NCBI RefSeq assembly: GCF_900520355.1
Contig: NZ_LS999521.1
Location: 1,860,001-1,924,000 of the forward strand
DNA: 64,000 bases
Source: Acinetobacter calcoaceticus
GTDB lineage: Bacteria > Pseudomonadota > Gammaproteobacteria > Pseudomonadales > Moraxellaceae
Reading direction: 5' to 3'
The notes below the pieces were generated by a model, which was not told the DNA's origin, did not search any database, and was given only the letters and a program-made list of their open reading frames with translations. Each line of letters starts with the position of its first letter. Position 1 is the stretch's first letter. Below are positions 44,335 through 53,363 of this stretch, piece by piece. Position numbers and translations under genes: made by a program.

Positions 44335-45219
44335 ATGGCTATCCAGCTTTTAGATGCGGCAAGAAATGAAATTCCAGTGAAATTTACGCAGTTTTCTGGT
44401 GGAGAGCGTCATGTTCAAATTGATGAGACAACCTTAAGTTTACTATCTGGCACCGTATTGGTTCGTGCACAAATGACCACAAGCCACGATGTGATGGACT
44501 ATTTACTACTTGAAAATATATTGCTGAATCAGGGTCTAACCGTTGACCTAGAAATTCCGTATTTTCCTTACGCACGTCAGGACCGTATTTGTGCAGCAGG
44601 CCAAGCATTTTCACTCGATGTTATGACTAAGTTACTCAACATCAACGCAGACAAAAAAGCGGGAAAACAAGGCAAGGTAACTGTATGGGATTGCCATAGT
44701 GAAGTAACAACAGCATTACTTGCCGCCAATACTTCTTTTAGTGAAGTTGTAAATGTCAGTTCAGTCGACATCATCGCAAAGAATGAAGCGCTGAGTGCAT
44801 TGTTAAAAGATGAAAAAACAGTACTGATTTGCCCAGACAAAGGGGCGAAAGCACGTACACAAATGGTTGCAGATGCTTTTAATCACGAGCGTAAACAACC
44901 CATCACTATTGTTCAGTGTGATAAAAAACGTGACCCAGTGACTGGCAAAATTTTAGGTACACATGTACATGCGACTGATTTATCAGGCCTAACCGCGGTA
45001 ATCACCGATGACATTTGCGACGGCGGTGCAACTTTTATTGGTATTGCCAAAGAACTCCGTCACCTCAATTGCCATAAGGTCGTTCTGTATGTGACCCACG
45101 GTATTTTTAGTAAAGGAATTGAAGTTTTTGATGGGCTGCTAGATCAACTGTTTACTTCAGACAGCTTTCCACAACAGCCAACAGACAAAATTTCAGTAAT
45201 TGCTTTTGCAGCAAAATAA
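44335..45219 (+). CDS. prs: ribose-phosphate pyrophosphokinase homolog (NAD-salvage Prs)
   Basis: A 294-residue PRPP synthetase-like protein, shorter than housekeeping Prs (about 315). The phosphoribosyl-binding loop ITDDICDGGATF and the FPYARQDR region (the flexible loop in Prs) are visible, as is PDKGAKAR. It lies 11 bp before nadV, and such Prs homologs recur beside NadV, where they supply PRPP. This is not the main Prs of the cell. Confidence 0.88.
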   Translation: MAIQLLDAARNEIPVKFTQFSGGERHVQIDETTLSLLSGTVLVRAQMTTSHDVMDYLLLENILLNQGLTVDLEIPYFPYARQDRICAAGQAFSLDVMTKLLNINADKKAGKQGKVTVWDCHSEVTTALLAANTSFSEVVNVSSVDIIAKNEALSALLKDEKTVLICPDKGAKARTQMVADAFNHERKQPITIVQCDKKRDPVTGKILGTHVHATDLSGLTAVITDDICDGGATFIGIAKELRHLNCHKVVLYVTHGIFSKGIEVFDGLLDQLFTSDSFPQQPTDKISVIAFAAK

Positions 45220-45230
45220 AGAGAATAAAG

Positions 45231-46724
45231 ATGACTATTAAACTTAACCCGCTAAACGCTATCGATTTTTATAAAGCTGATCACAGACGTCAGTATCCAG
45301 TAGGCACAGAATATGTGTACGCAAACTTTACGCCGCGTTCATCTCGACTCGCTAAAATGCTGCCTGACTTCGATGATAAAGTTGTATTTTTTGGTCTTCA
45401 GGGTTTTATCAAACACTTTTTGATAGATACGTGGAATGAAGGCTTTTTCAAGCAACCTAAAGACAAAGTGGTAGCTACTTATAAACGCCGTATGGATACT
45501 TCATTGGGTGAAGGCGCTGTACCCGTTGATCATATTGAAGCATTACACGACTTGGGCTATTTACCATTACGCATTAAAGCATTGCCAGAAGGCAGCCGTG
45601 TCAATATGCGTGTACCCGTGCTGACCATAATTAATACCGACCCGCGTTTCTTTTGGTTAACTAACTATATTGAAACTGTATTAAGTGCTGAGCTTTGGAA
45701 AAGCTGCACTACGGCCACAATTGCCTACGAATACAAACGTTTATTAACGCAATATGCCTTAAAAACTGGTGCTCCACTCGATTTTGTACCTGTGCAAGCA
45801 CACGATTTTAGTAGCCGGGGCATGAGTGGAATTTATGATGCGGCGCAATCTGGTGTGGGTCACTTAACCAGTTTTATCGGAACAGACTCAGTTACTTCAA
45901 TTGACTACGCTGAAGACTACTACAATGCCACCGGTGTGATTGGTGTGTCTGTACCAGCGACCGAACACAGTGTGATGTGTATGGGCACAGAAGACAGTGA
46001 GCTAGAAACATTTAAGCGTTTAATCTGTGAGCTTTATCCGTCTGGTGTTGTCAGTGTCGTGTCTGATACATGGGACTTCTGGCGAGTGATTACAGAGTTT
46101 ACAGTGGCTTTAAAACCTGAAATTCTGGCACGACAACCCAACGCTTTAGGTTTGACTAAATTAGTTTTCCGTCCTGACTCTGGTGACCCTGTCAAAATTA
46201 TTTGTGGTGACCCAGATGCCGAAGTCGGCAGCCCAGCGTACAAAGGCGCGGTTGAATGTTTATGGGAAGTGTTTGGTGGTACAACCACTGACCAAGGCTA
46301 TAAAGTACTGAATGAACATGTCGGTTTAATTTACGGTGACTCTATTACTTTAGACCGTGCACAGCGTATTTTAGAAGACCTTGAAGCTAAAGGCTTTGCT
46401 TCAAACAACTTGGTGTTTGGGATCGGCAGCTTTACCTATAACTATTTAACTCGCGACACCTTTGGGTTTGCTGTAAAAGCGACTTGGGGTCAGGTGAATG
46501 GTGTAGGCCGAGAGCTGTTTAAAGACCCGATTACTGACTCAGGCGTAAAAAAATCTGCGAAAGGTCTATTGCGCATCGAAGAAAGTGAAAATGGTTTTAC
46601 CTTGTTTGATGAGCAAACAGCGGAACAAGAACAAGGCGGAGCACTAAAAACGGTCTTTGAAAATGGTAAACTTCAATATGAGTGTACGTTGGATCAAATT
46701 CGTGAGCGTTTATCCATCGCATAA
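45231..46724 (+). CDS. nadV: nicotinamide phosphoribosyltransferase
   Basis: A 497-residue NAMPT-type enzyme. It converts nicotinamide and PRPP to NMN. Family marks: NFTPRSSRLAKM near the start, VPVQAHDFSSRGMSG, IGTDSVTSIDYAEDYY, VPATEHSVMCMG and RPDSGDPVKII, with GIGSFTYNYLTRDTFGFAVKATWGQVNG near the C-terminus. Operon with the prs-like gene before it. Provides direct nicotinamide recycling. Confidence 0.95.
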   Translation: MTIKLNPLNAIDFYKADHRRQYPVGTEYVYANFTPRSSRLAKMLPDFDDKVVFFGLQGFIKHFLIDTWNEGFFKQPKDKVVATYKRRMDTSLGEGAVPVDHIEALHDLGYLPLRIKALPEGSRVNMRVPVLTIINTDPRFFWLTNYIETVLSAELWKSCTTATIAYEYKRLLTQYALKTGAPLDFVPVQAHDFSSRGMSGIYDAAQSGVGHLTSFIGTDSVTSIDYAEDYYNATGVIGVSVPATEHSVMCMGTEDSELETFKRLICELYPSGVVSVVSDTWDFWRVITEFTVALKPEILARQPNALGLTKLVFRPDSGDPVKIICGDPDAEVGSPAYKGAVECLWEVFGGTTTDQGYKVLNEHVGLIYGDSITLDRAQRILEDLEAKGFASNNLVFGIGSFTYNYLTRDTFGFAVKATWGQVNGVGRELFKDPITDSGVKKSAKGLLRIEESENGFTLFDEQTAEQEQGGALKTVFENGKLQYECTLDQIRERLSIA

Positions 46725-46738
46725 CTGAGTTTAGATGA

Positions 46739-46770
46739 GCCGTTACATAGTGGACGGCTCGTCGTTTTCA
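46739..46770 (+). terminator. hairpin between nadV and the Nudix gene
   Basis: GAGCCGT / ACGGCTC stem with a 10-base loop and GTCGTTTTC after it. Could be a weak terminator or attenuator, so the downstream regulator is made at lower level. Confidence 0.45.
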
Positions 46771-46784
46771 TTGAGAGACTGAAC

Positions 46785-47552
46785 GTGACTATTCAAACTG
46801 AACAAGAATTCCTTGCCAGTTATGATCGCCGAGATTATGACGCACCTTTACTGACTGTAGATATGGCTATTTTCTCGGTATTTAATGGTCAGTTGCAGGT
46901 ATTACTCATTAAACGGCCGAATTTTCCAGCCAAAGACCAATGGGCTTTACCGGGTGGTTTTGCCGATTTAACCCATGATCAAGACTTGATGGCCACGGCT
47001 TATCGTAAGCTGGTCGAAAAAACAGGGATTGCCTCACCTTACTTGGAACAAGTTGCCTCTGTCGGCAACGCCAAACGTGACCCGCGCGGCTGGGCCGTGA
47101 CCATTTTGTATTTTGCTTTAATCGATTTTAATGCCTATCAACATCAAGAGTTGGCTGAATACAGCGAATGGGTGCCTGTAGCAAAAGCACAAGATTTAGC
47201 ATTGGCTTTTGATCACAACGAATTACTCACCTTGGCATTAGAGCGTTTAACCAATAAAACTCGCTATACCGCATTGCCCGCCAGTCTCATGCCAGAATTA
47301 TTTACGCTAACCGAGCTACAAACTATTTATGAAATTATTCTTGGGCAATCGCTAGATAAAAAAGCGTTTAGACGCCGTATGATAGAAGCTGGCGCAGTTG
47401 AAGAAACCAATCACAGTAAAATTGTGGGTAAACGACCAGCTCAACTTTACCGCTATGCACTCGATTCTTTTGATTTTATATTTCCTCGTTCACTCGAATT
47501 ACCAAGAAATAAAGAGGGTGAAGACAAACAAAACAATGAGCTTTCTGACTAG
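46785..47552 (+). CDS. nrtR: NrtR-type Nudix-domain transcriptional regulator of NAD metabolism
   Basis: A 255-residue protein: a Nudix domain (residues about 22-150) followed by a winged helix (LFTLTELQTIYEIILGQSLDKKAFRRRMIEAGAVEET with KRPAQLYRY wing), the NrtR layout. GTG start follows GAGAG. The Nudix box is degenerate: GGFADLTHDQDLMATAYRKL then VEKTGI has Lys instead of the usual RE and EE glutamates, so hydrolysis is probably lost while ligand (ADP-ribose type) sensing remains. Position behind nadV and a perfect palindrome before prs suggest it represses the operon. Confidence 0.88.
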   Translation: MTIQTEQEFLASYDRRDYDAPLLTVDMAIFSVFNGQLQVLLIKRPNFPAKDQWALPGGFADLTHDQDLMATAYRKLVEKTGIASPYLEQVASVGNAKRDPRGWAVTILYFALIDFNAYQHQELAEYSEWVPVAKAQDLALAFDHNELLTLALERLTNKTRYTALPASLMPELFTLTELQTIYEIILGQSLDKKAFRRRMIEAGAVEETNHSKIVGKRPAQLYRYALDSFDFIFPRSLELPRNKEGEDKQNNELSD

Positions 47553-47624
47553 CGCATATTGATGCACTTTGTTTTATAATGCCGCGCTTATGATTGATGT
47601 CATGTTTTGATCAGCACTTTGCCT

Positions 47625-49016
47625 ATGTCACACGTTTCTCTCTGTTTCCAGCAAAACCAGTTTTTTGTGTTGGTGGAATACCTCACTTCACTGCATGAAA
47701 TTTATCCTGTGAAACATGAGTTGGCGGGATATCCGGCTGCAATGACATTGGCAGATCGTGTACATTCAGATCATGATGTCGCGCCGCTTGAGGCCAGCAA
47801 AAGTTACCCTGACTCAATAGAGAAAGTCTTACACTTTTCAGGTAAGGCCCGAGACATACAAGACTTTGAGCAGTTTTTAGAGCAAGCTCAAGCAGCCAAT
47901 ATTCAAAACTTGTTATTGCTTACAGGCGATAAACTCAAAGAACATCATAATGGTCGAAATGGACAGCCTCGTACTCGATACCTAGAATCTGTAAACGCCG
48001 TAATGGCTGCTAAACAGCATGGTGGATTCCGTATTGGCGTTGCCTTTAACCCATTTAAATATGTTGAAGCTGAGCGTGACGCACAGTATTTAAAACTGCA
48101 TAAGAAAATTAAAGCAGGCGCTGACTTTATCATTACCCAATTGGGCTATGACATTGATGCCTTAAAGCAAGCCAAATCATTTTTAACAAAGTACGGCTAT
48201 TTGCAGCAAATACTGGCTTGCGTCATGCCTCTAACTTTGGGCCGCGCCAATTTTATGGTGAAGCATAAGGTCGCAGGTATTGTGATTACTGCGCACATGC
48301 TAAAAGTCTTAGCAGATGAAAAACTAGCAGGGCATACAGACCGTGTTTATTTGCGCTGTGCTTTACAGATTTTGATTTGCAAACACTTAGGGTTTGCAGG
48401 GATTCATTTATCTGCCTGCCATAAGCCAGAAGAGCAAATGCTGCTTGAAAGTTATATTGAGCAGTACAGACATCTGGAGCTTGATTCCTTAGAGCAGCTT
48501 TGGAATTCACTTTGGCAAGTCACGACAGGCAAAGAGTTTTCACCTGAAATTGCTCGTTTTTCTCGTCAGCCAACGTCTAAACAATTAATTAAATATCGCC
48601 AATTACATGTGATGCATGAAGCAATGTTTGGGTCGAAAATTGCTAAAGGCGTTGGACGCTTTATTTTTAAAGCATCTTTTTGGGAAAATACTTTGGTCGC
48701 CAAAGTACTACTCAAAACTGAAGTGCTGAGTAAATATAGCTTAGTGGGCTGTGAAAGCTGTGGTCAGTGCCGTTTAGGTGACACTTTATATATTTGCCCT
48801 GAAACGTGTCCAAAAGGTTTAGCCAATGGGCCTTGTGGCGGTACAACTTTAGACCGCTGTGAATTTGGTGACCGTGAGTGTATTCATTCAATCAAAGCAA
48901 GACTTGCAAAAGCGGTTGAACAAACCGAAATATTAAAAGAGAAACTGATTCCAACTGTACCACTTGAAACGAGAGGGACCAGTTCTTGGAAAAACTGGTA
49001 TTTAGCGACTTTGTAA
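47625..49016 (+). CDS. methylenetetrahydrofolate reductase-like protein with C-terminal MTHFR_C domain
   Basis: A 463-residue protein. The N-terminal half has the MTHFR TIM-barrel pattern (AAMTLADRVHSDHDVAPLEAS, then NIQNLLLLTGDKL, then FRIGVAFNPFK). The C-terminal domain is Cys-rich: VGCESCGQCRLGDTLYICPETCPKGLANGPCGGT, the MTHFR_C domain, which probably holds a metal site. I chose ATG 47625 over an in-frame TTG 47607, but the ribosome site is weak for both. Fused MTHFR/MTHFR_C proteins belong to a distinct group whose exact reaction is unclear. It stands alone after the NAD operon. Confidence 0.85.
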   Translation: MSHVSLCFQQNQFFVLVEYLTSLHEIYPVKHELAGYPAAMTLADRVHSDHDVAPLEASKSYPDSIEKVLHFSGKARDIQDFEQFLEQAQAANIQNLLLLTGDKLKEHHNGRNGQPRTRYLESVNAVMAAKQHGGFRIGVAFNPFKYVEAERDAQYLKLHKKIKAGADFIITQLGYDIDALKQAKSFLTKYGYLQQILACVMPLTLGRANFMVKHKVAGIVITAHMLKVLADEKLAGHTDRVYLRCALQILICKHLGFAGIHLSACHKPEEQMLLESYIEQYRHLELDSLEQLWNSLWQVTTGKEFSPEIARFSRQPTSKQLIKYRQLHVMHEAMFGSKIAKGVGRFIFKASFWENTLVAKVLLKTEVLSKYSLVGCESCGQCRLGDTLYICPETCPKGLANGPCGGTTLDRCEFGDRECIHSIKARLAKAVEQTEILKEKLIPTVPLETRGTSSWKNWYLATL

Positions 49017-49745
49017 TTATTAAAAATTTTAATTCATAAATCTGTAATTTTAGTTGTTTAATTTATTAGGTGCATCTCCTAAGTTGACAGTAAAAATGAA
49101 CAAGAAATGCTTTTTTATAGGTTTATAAAGAAGTTTAATAATTAATTATACTGCTTTTAGGGTAGTCCTCTTATTAAAAAAAACTACAAAAATTATGAAA
49201 TATATTTATTGAGCTAACTTTAATATTTAAGTTTCTTTATTTTTTTAAAACTACAATATTTATATTTTATTTTCATAAGAACAACAGGGAAGTTGTTAAT
49301 TGTGATGAAATTCACATATTAATTAAATTAATGATATGTAGTATTCAAAAAATTGAGGTAATTTTTAGAGTTTAGTAATTAGTTTTTTGTACTTACTCTT
49401 CTTATTCTTAGAAGTAGGATTATCTAAAAACATATATATTTTATATTAAATAATTGATTTTTAGGTAAATTATTTTAATTAAAAATAGTTTTATAGAAAA
49501 ATATTAGACAAAATCTAAAATTAAATAATTTTTAAATATAGTTTTTATAATATTTAGCTTATTGGCAGAAATAGAAAAAATATATGTCAAAACGGTCAAT
49601 GATCTTTAATTGACTTAAGAATGATAATTTGCACTAATTTTACGCTATCACGATTCATTTAATAAAACCTAGTGAAAAGTTACGTAAAAAAGACGCTAAT
49701 AGTTTATTGGTGTAAATAAAAAATCGAATATTACAAATAAACGGA
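49017..49745. other. 729-bp AT-rich region before the GH3 cluster
   Basis: Extremely AT-rich DNA with no ORF of note. It must carry the promoter of the EmrA-like gene (a candidate TTGACT is at 49609-49614). Its length and composition are typical of regions silenced by H-NS-like proteins. Confidence 0.5.
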
Positions 49746-49751
49746 ATGAAT

Positions 49752-50813
49752 ATGGATAACGTAGCTCAGCTAGAAACTGATACTAATTTCCAAAGTCGAA
49801 AAAAGATAACTTGGGGTGTTTTTAGTGTCCTGCTGTTATTTTTAGTCGCGGGCATTATATATTATTTTTTTGTATACCGATTTTATCAATCTACTGATAA
49901 TGCTTATGTGCAAGCAGATGTCACTTGGGTGATGCCAAAGATTTCAGGCGAAGTGATGGAGTTAGTGATTCACGATAATCAGTCGGTAAAAAAAGGGGAA
50001 ACCTTAGCTATATTGGACCACCGCGACTACCAAGCTCGTTATGATCAGGCTAGTTCTGTCGTGAGCTTAAAAGAAGCGGCGCTAGGCGTACAACAACAAA
50101 ATGAAAAGTCTGCCAAGTCTTCAATTACTGAAGCAAGTAGTGGCGTTGTTGCAGCGCAAGCAGACTTATCTCGCTTAAGAAAAGATTTTGAACGTTATCA
50201 AGATTTATTAAAAGATGGCGTAATTACCCGCCAAAACTTTGAAGGGGTTCAGTCTCAATATTTAACGGCTCAAGCACAGCTCAGCAAAGCACAAGCCGCC
50301 GTAAATGCAGCAGAAGCTCAGTTGGGTAGTTTACAGGCCAGTAGAGCGCAACTTTTGGCAGATATTCAAAGTGCCAATGCAAACTTAAACCTGTATCAGG
50401 TCGATCTTGCTTCATCAAAAGTGGTGAGCCCAGTCGCAGGGAAAATAGGAAGCCTTGCGATCCAGAAAGGTTCGCGTGTTTCTCCGCAAACCCGCTTAAT
50501 GGCGATCATTCCTGAAAATAGTTTGTATGTACAAGCGAACTTCAAAGAAACTCAAATTGAAAAAATGCATATTGGTCAGAAAGTTAAATTAAAACTTGAT
50601 GCCTACCCAAGCCTGACTTACAACGGAACAATTGAGAGTTTTTCACCAGCCTCTGGTGCAACTTTCTCACTTATGCCACCAGACAATGCCACAGGCAACT
50701 TTAACAAGGTTGTACAACGTATTCCTGTACGCATTGCCATAGATTCAAGTCCGCATATTGATCTTATAAAACCCGGAATGTCGGTTAGCGCTACGGTTGA
50801 CCTAAGAACTTAA
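49752..50813 (+). CDS. EmrA/HlyD-type membrane fusion protein of the GH3 cluster
   Basis: A 353-residue adaptor with one N-terminal helix (ITWGVFSVLLLFLVAGIIYYFFVY), lipoyl halves (TDNAYVQADVTWVMPKISGEVMELVI and VVSPVAGKIGSLAIQKGSRV), a coiled-coil hairpin of about residues 90-210, and the barrel (VQANFKETQIEKMHIGQKVKLKLDAYPSL). ATG 49752 has CGGA at 6 bases; ATG 49746 is too close to it. It starts a six-gene run that also encodes the pump and the TolC-like channel, so the exporter is complete. Confidence 0.92.
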   Translation: MDNVAQLETDTNFQSRKKITWGVFSVLLLFLVAGIIYYFFVYRFYQSTDNAYVQADVTWVMPKISGEVMELVIHDNQSVKKGETLAILDHRDYQARYDQASSVVSLKEAALGVQQQNEKSAKSSITEASSGVVAAQADLSRLRKDFERYQDLLKDGVITRQNFEGVQSQYLTAQAQLSKAQAAVNAAEAQLGSLQASRAQLLADIQSANANLNLYQVDLASSKVVSPVAGKIGSLAIQKGSRVSPQTRLMAIIPENSLYVQANFKETQIEKMHIGQKVKLKLDAYPSLTYNGTIESFSPASGATFSLMPPDNATGNFNKVVQRIPVRIAIDSSPHIDLIKPGMSVSATVDLRT

Positions 50814-50838
50814 TAATAAAATTTTTAGGTAATCAGAA

Positions 50839-52386
50839 ATGAATAAGCATATTGACGCTGAGTGGAAGTTTCCCGCAAAGACGGCTTGGGCAATTTTTGC
50901 TGCCATGATTTTTGGCAACTTTATGGCGATTCTTGATATTCAGATTGTGGCGAGTTCTTTAAATGAAGTTCAAGCTGGCATGAGTGCAAGCCGCTATGAA
51001 GTGACTTGGGTGCAAACGGTTTATTTAATTGCCGAAATTATTGCGATTCCAATGTCGAGTATTGTTTCGCGAGTGCTTTCGACACGGGTCTATTACACCA
51101 TCTGTGCAATTGGCTTCACCATCAGTTCTTTACTTTGTGCGTTGGCATGGAACTTAGAGAGTTTACTGGTTTTCCGTGGCATTCAAGGCTTTATGGGCGG
51201 CGGGATGATTCCAACCTCCATGACCGCATTGTACTTACTTTTCCCAGAAGCAAAACGTTCATTGCCTTTGGTTATGTTTGGAATGATCAGTACTTTAGGT
51301 CCAGCCATCGGCCCAACCATTGGCGGTTGGCTGACTAATAATTTTTCATGGCACTGGATGTTCCTGATTAATATTATTCCGGGCATTATCATTGCCACGA
51401 TTATCTACACAGGTCCAAATATTGACCGTGCGAATCATTCACTCATCAAAAGCATGGACTGGCTCAGCCTCATTGGTATGGCGATGTTTTTGGGTGGACT
51501 GGAATATTTCCTTGATGAAGGCGCACGGCATGACTGGCTTGCAGACACAGGCGTTCGGGTTGCTTTCATGATCTGCGTTGTGGGCGGCATGATTTTCTTC
51601 TCTCGAAGCTTTACCCAGCCCAAGCCTTTGCTCGATTTATCCGTATTTAAGAATAAAAACTTTACCTTAAGTGCCATCACAACTTTTGTGATTGGTATGG
51701 CGCTGTATGGCTTGGGTTACATGATTCCAGTGTTCCTTGGGCAAGTCCGTGAAATGAACAGTAGCCAAATTGGTCACGTCATGATGGTGACAGGCATTGT
51801 TATGTTCTGCTTCGCACCGTTCCTTGCGTGGCTTATTCCCAATTTTGATACCCGCAAAACAGTATTTATTGGAATGATTCTGGCTGGTTTTGGTGTGTGG
51901 CTCAATTCTCACCTCAGCATTCACAGTGATTATGACTTTATGTTCTGGCCGCAAATCTATCGTGGTATTGGCCTCATGATCTGCCTAATTGTGGTTTCAC
52001 ATTTAGCCATGAGCACTTTGCCACTGAGTAAAGTTGCCGATGCCAGCGGTATTTATAACCTGATGCGCAATATTGGCGGAGCGGTTGGACTAGCACTGAT
52101 TAACTCATCATTAGACTGGCTGACTGCGCTTCATGTTACCCAGATTAATCAGTCGATGACCCCGCAGAACTGGATTTTTACTGAAAGACTCGATCAGCTC
52201 ACGGCGCAATATCAGGAAGTCGGCTCAAATGCACAGCAAATAGCGCTCAGCGTGATCTATCGTGACATTCATTTTCAAGCACTTACATCTAGTTTTAATG
52301 ATTTATTACGCATGCTCGCAATCATCATGTTTGTGACCGCCTTTTTAACCATCTTTATGGATCGGGGGAAGAAAATGAATATGTAG
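50839..52386 (+). CDS. EmrB-like MFS transporter (DHA2, 14 helices) of the GH3 cluster
   Basis: A 515-residue inner-membrane pump. The DHA2 start (FGNFMAILDIQIVASSLNEVQAGMSASRYEVTWVQTVYLIAE) and motif C (TLGPAIGPTIGGWLTNNFSWHWMFLINIIPGI) are well conserved. It is closer to E. coli EmrB in these motifs than the copy at 16191. It follows the adaptor by 25 bp and is separated from the next gene by 155 bp. Confidence 0.93.
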   Translation: MNKHIDAEWKFPAKTAWAIFAAMIFGNFMAILDIQIVASSLNEVQAGMSASRYEVTWVQTVYLIAEIIAIPMSSIVSRVLSTRVYYTICAIGFTISSLLCALAWNLESLLVFRGIQGFMGGGMIPTSMTALYLLFPEAKRSLPLVMFGMISTLGPAIGPTIGGWLTNNFSWHWMFLINIIPGIIIATIIYTGPNIDRANHSLIKSMDWLSLIGMAMFLGGLEYFLDEGARHDWLADTGVRVAFMICVVGGMIFFSRSFTQPKPLLDLSVFKNKNFTLSAITTFVIGMALYGLGYMIPVFLGQVREMNSSQIGHVMMVTGIVMFCFAPFLAWLIPNFDTRKTVFIGMILAGFGVWLNSHLSIHSDYDFMFWPQIYRGIGLMICLIVVSHLAMSTLPLSKVADASGIYNLMRNIGGAVGLALINSSLDWLTALHVTQINQSMTPQNWIFTERLDQLTAQYQEVGSNAQQIALSVIYRDIHFQALTSSFNDLLRMLAIIMFVTAFLTIFMDRGKKMNM

Positions 52387-52541
52387 CTATTTAGAAATAA
52401 AGAGCAGCTTTCAAAGAATGAAAAACAATAGGGCATATCAAAACATATCCCTTCATAGAAAAAGAACATTTTTATGAGTTTTCTAATATCGGTAGATGAG
52501 ATCGGGGAACTCGCAAATTAGAGGTGGAAGGTTAAAGGATT

Positions 52542-53363
52542 ATGATTAATACAACGTATAAATTGATTTCAAAATTGAACCTGAAAAACACGACTTATGG
52601 TCAATATTTTGAAAAAGAGCAAATCGATACTGACCGATTAAAAGTGATGTATTCCATTTACGAACAGTATTATGAAAATACAAGATTTTCTATTTTCGTA
52701 GATGATTTTAAAAATAAAAGCGGTGCAATCTTAATTTTTGACTCGGAAACAGATGAGATTGTGGGGTTCTCAACCGTTGTTGTGCAGCACTTTTACTTAA
52801 ACGGTAAGGACTATACCGTGTTATTTAGCGGTGATACGGTCATTTTGAAGAAGTTTTGGGGCACGCGTAGTCTGCAAAGTACCATGCTCAAACTCATGAT
52901 CAAGCTTCGAATCAAATATCCATTTAACGAACTCTATTGGCTACTCATTTCTAAAGGCTATAAAACTTACCTGCTACTCGCCAATAACTACTATGTGTAC
53001 TACCCAAATATTAAAGATGAAAACCAGCATCTATCCGAAGTGGTCGAGCACTACTGTGAGAAATTCTTTGGGGAATATTATGATAAAGATGCGGGCCTCT
53101 TAAATTTTGGAGATGACTATCAACCATTAAAAGGTGAGGTCGCACCGATTACTGCCGAAATGAGAGAAAAGAACCCAAATATTCATTTCTTTGAGCAGAT
53201 GAATCCAACATGGAGTGCGGGTACGGAATTACCGTGTATTGGTCGATTAGGCTGGAAAGATCTTGCGCGTTTCCCAGTAAAGCTCATCACCAAACCCACG
53301 AGTAAGGGAAAATTTGAAGCCTGTGTAACACATAAAACAAAACGTAGAGAGGCCATCCAATGA
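52542..53363 (+). CDS. GNAT-like acyltransferase of the GH3 cluster
   Basis: A 273-residue soluble protein. The segment AILIFDSETDEIVGFSTVVVQHFYLNGKDYTVLFSGDTVILKKFWGTRSLQSTMLKLMIKL resembles an acyl-CoA GNAT core (a beta bulge, then a helix after a phosphate loop), but the canonical Q/RxxGxG/A loop is not clear. ATG 52542 follows AAGGAT. The stop overlaps the GH3 start (ATGA). Role in making or modifying an acyl product is inference. Confidence 0.6.
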   Translation: MINTTYKLISKLNLKNTTYGQYFEKEQIDTDRLKVMYSIYEQYYENTRFSIFVDDFKNKSGAILIFDSETDEIVGFSTVVVQHFYLNGKDYTVLFSGDTVILKKFWGTRSLQSTMLKLMIKLRIKYPFNELYWLLISKGYKTYLLLANNYYVYYPNIKDENQHLSEVVEHYCEKFFGEYYDKDAGLLNFGDDYQPLKGEVAPITAEMREKNPNIHFFEQMNPTWSAGTELPCIGRLGWKDLARFPVKLITKPTSKGKFEACVTHKTKRREAIQ

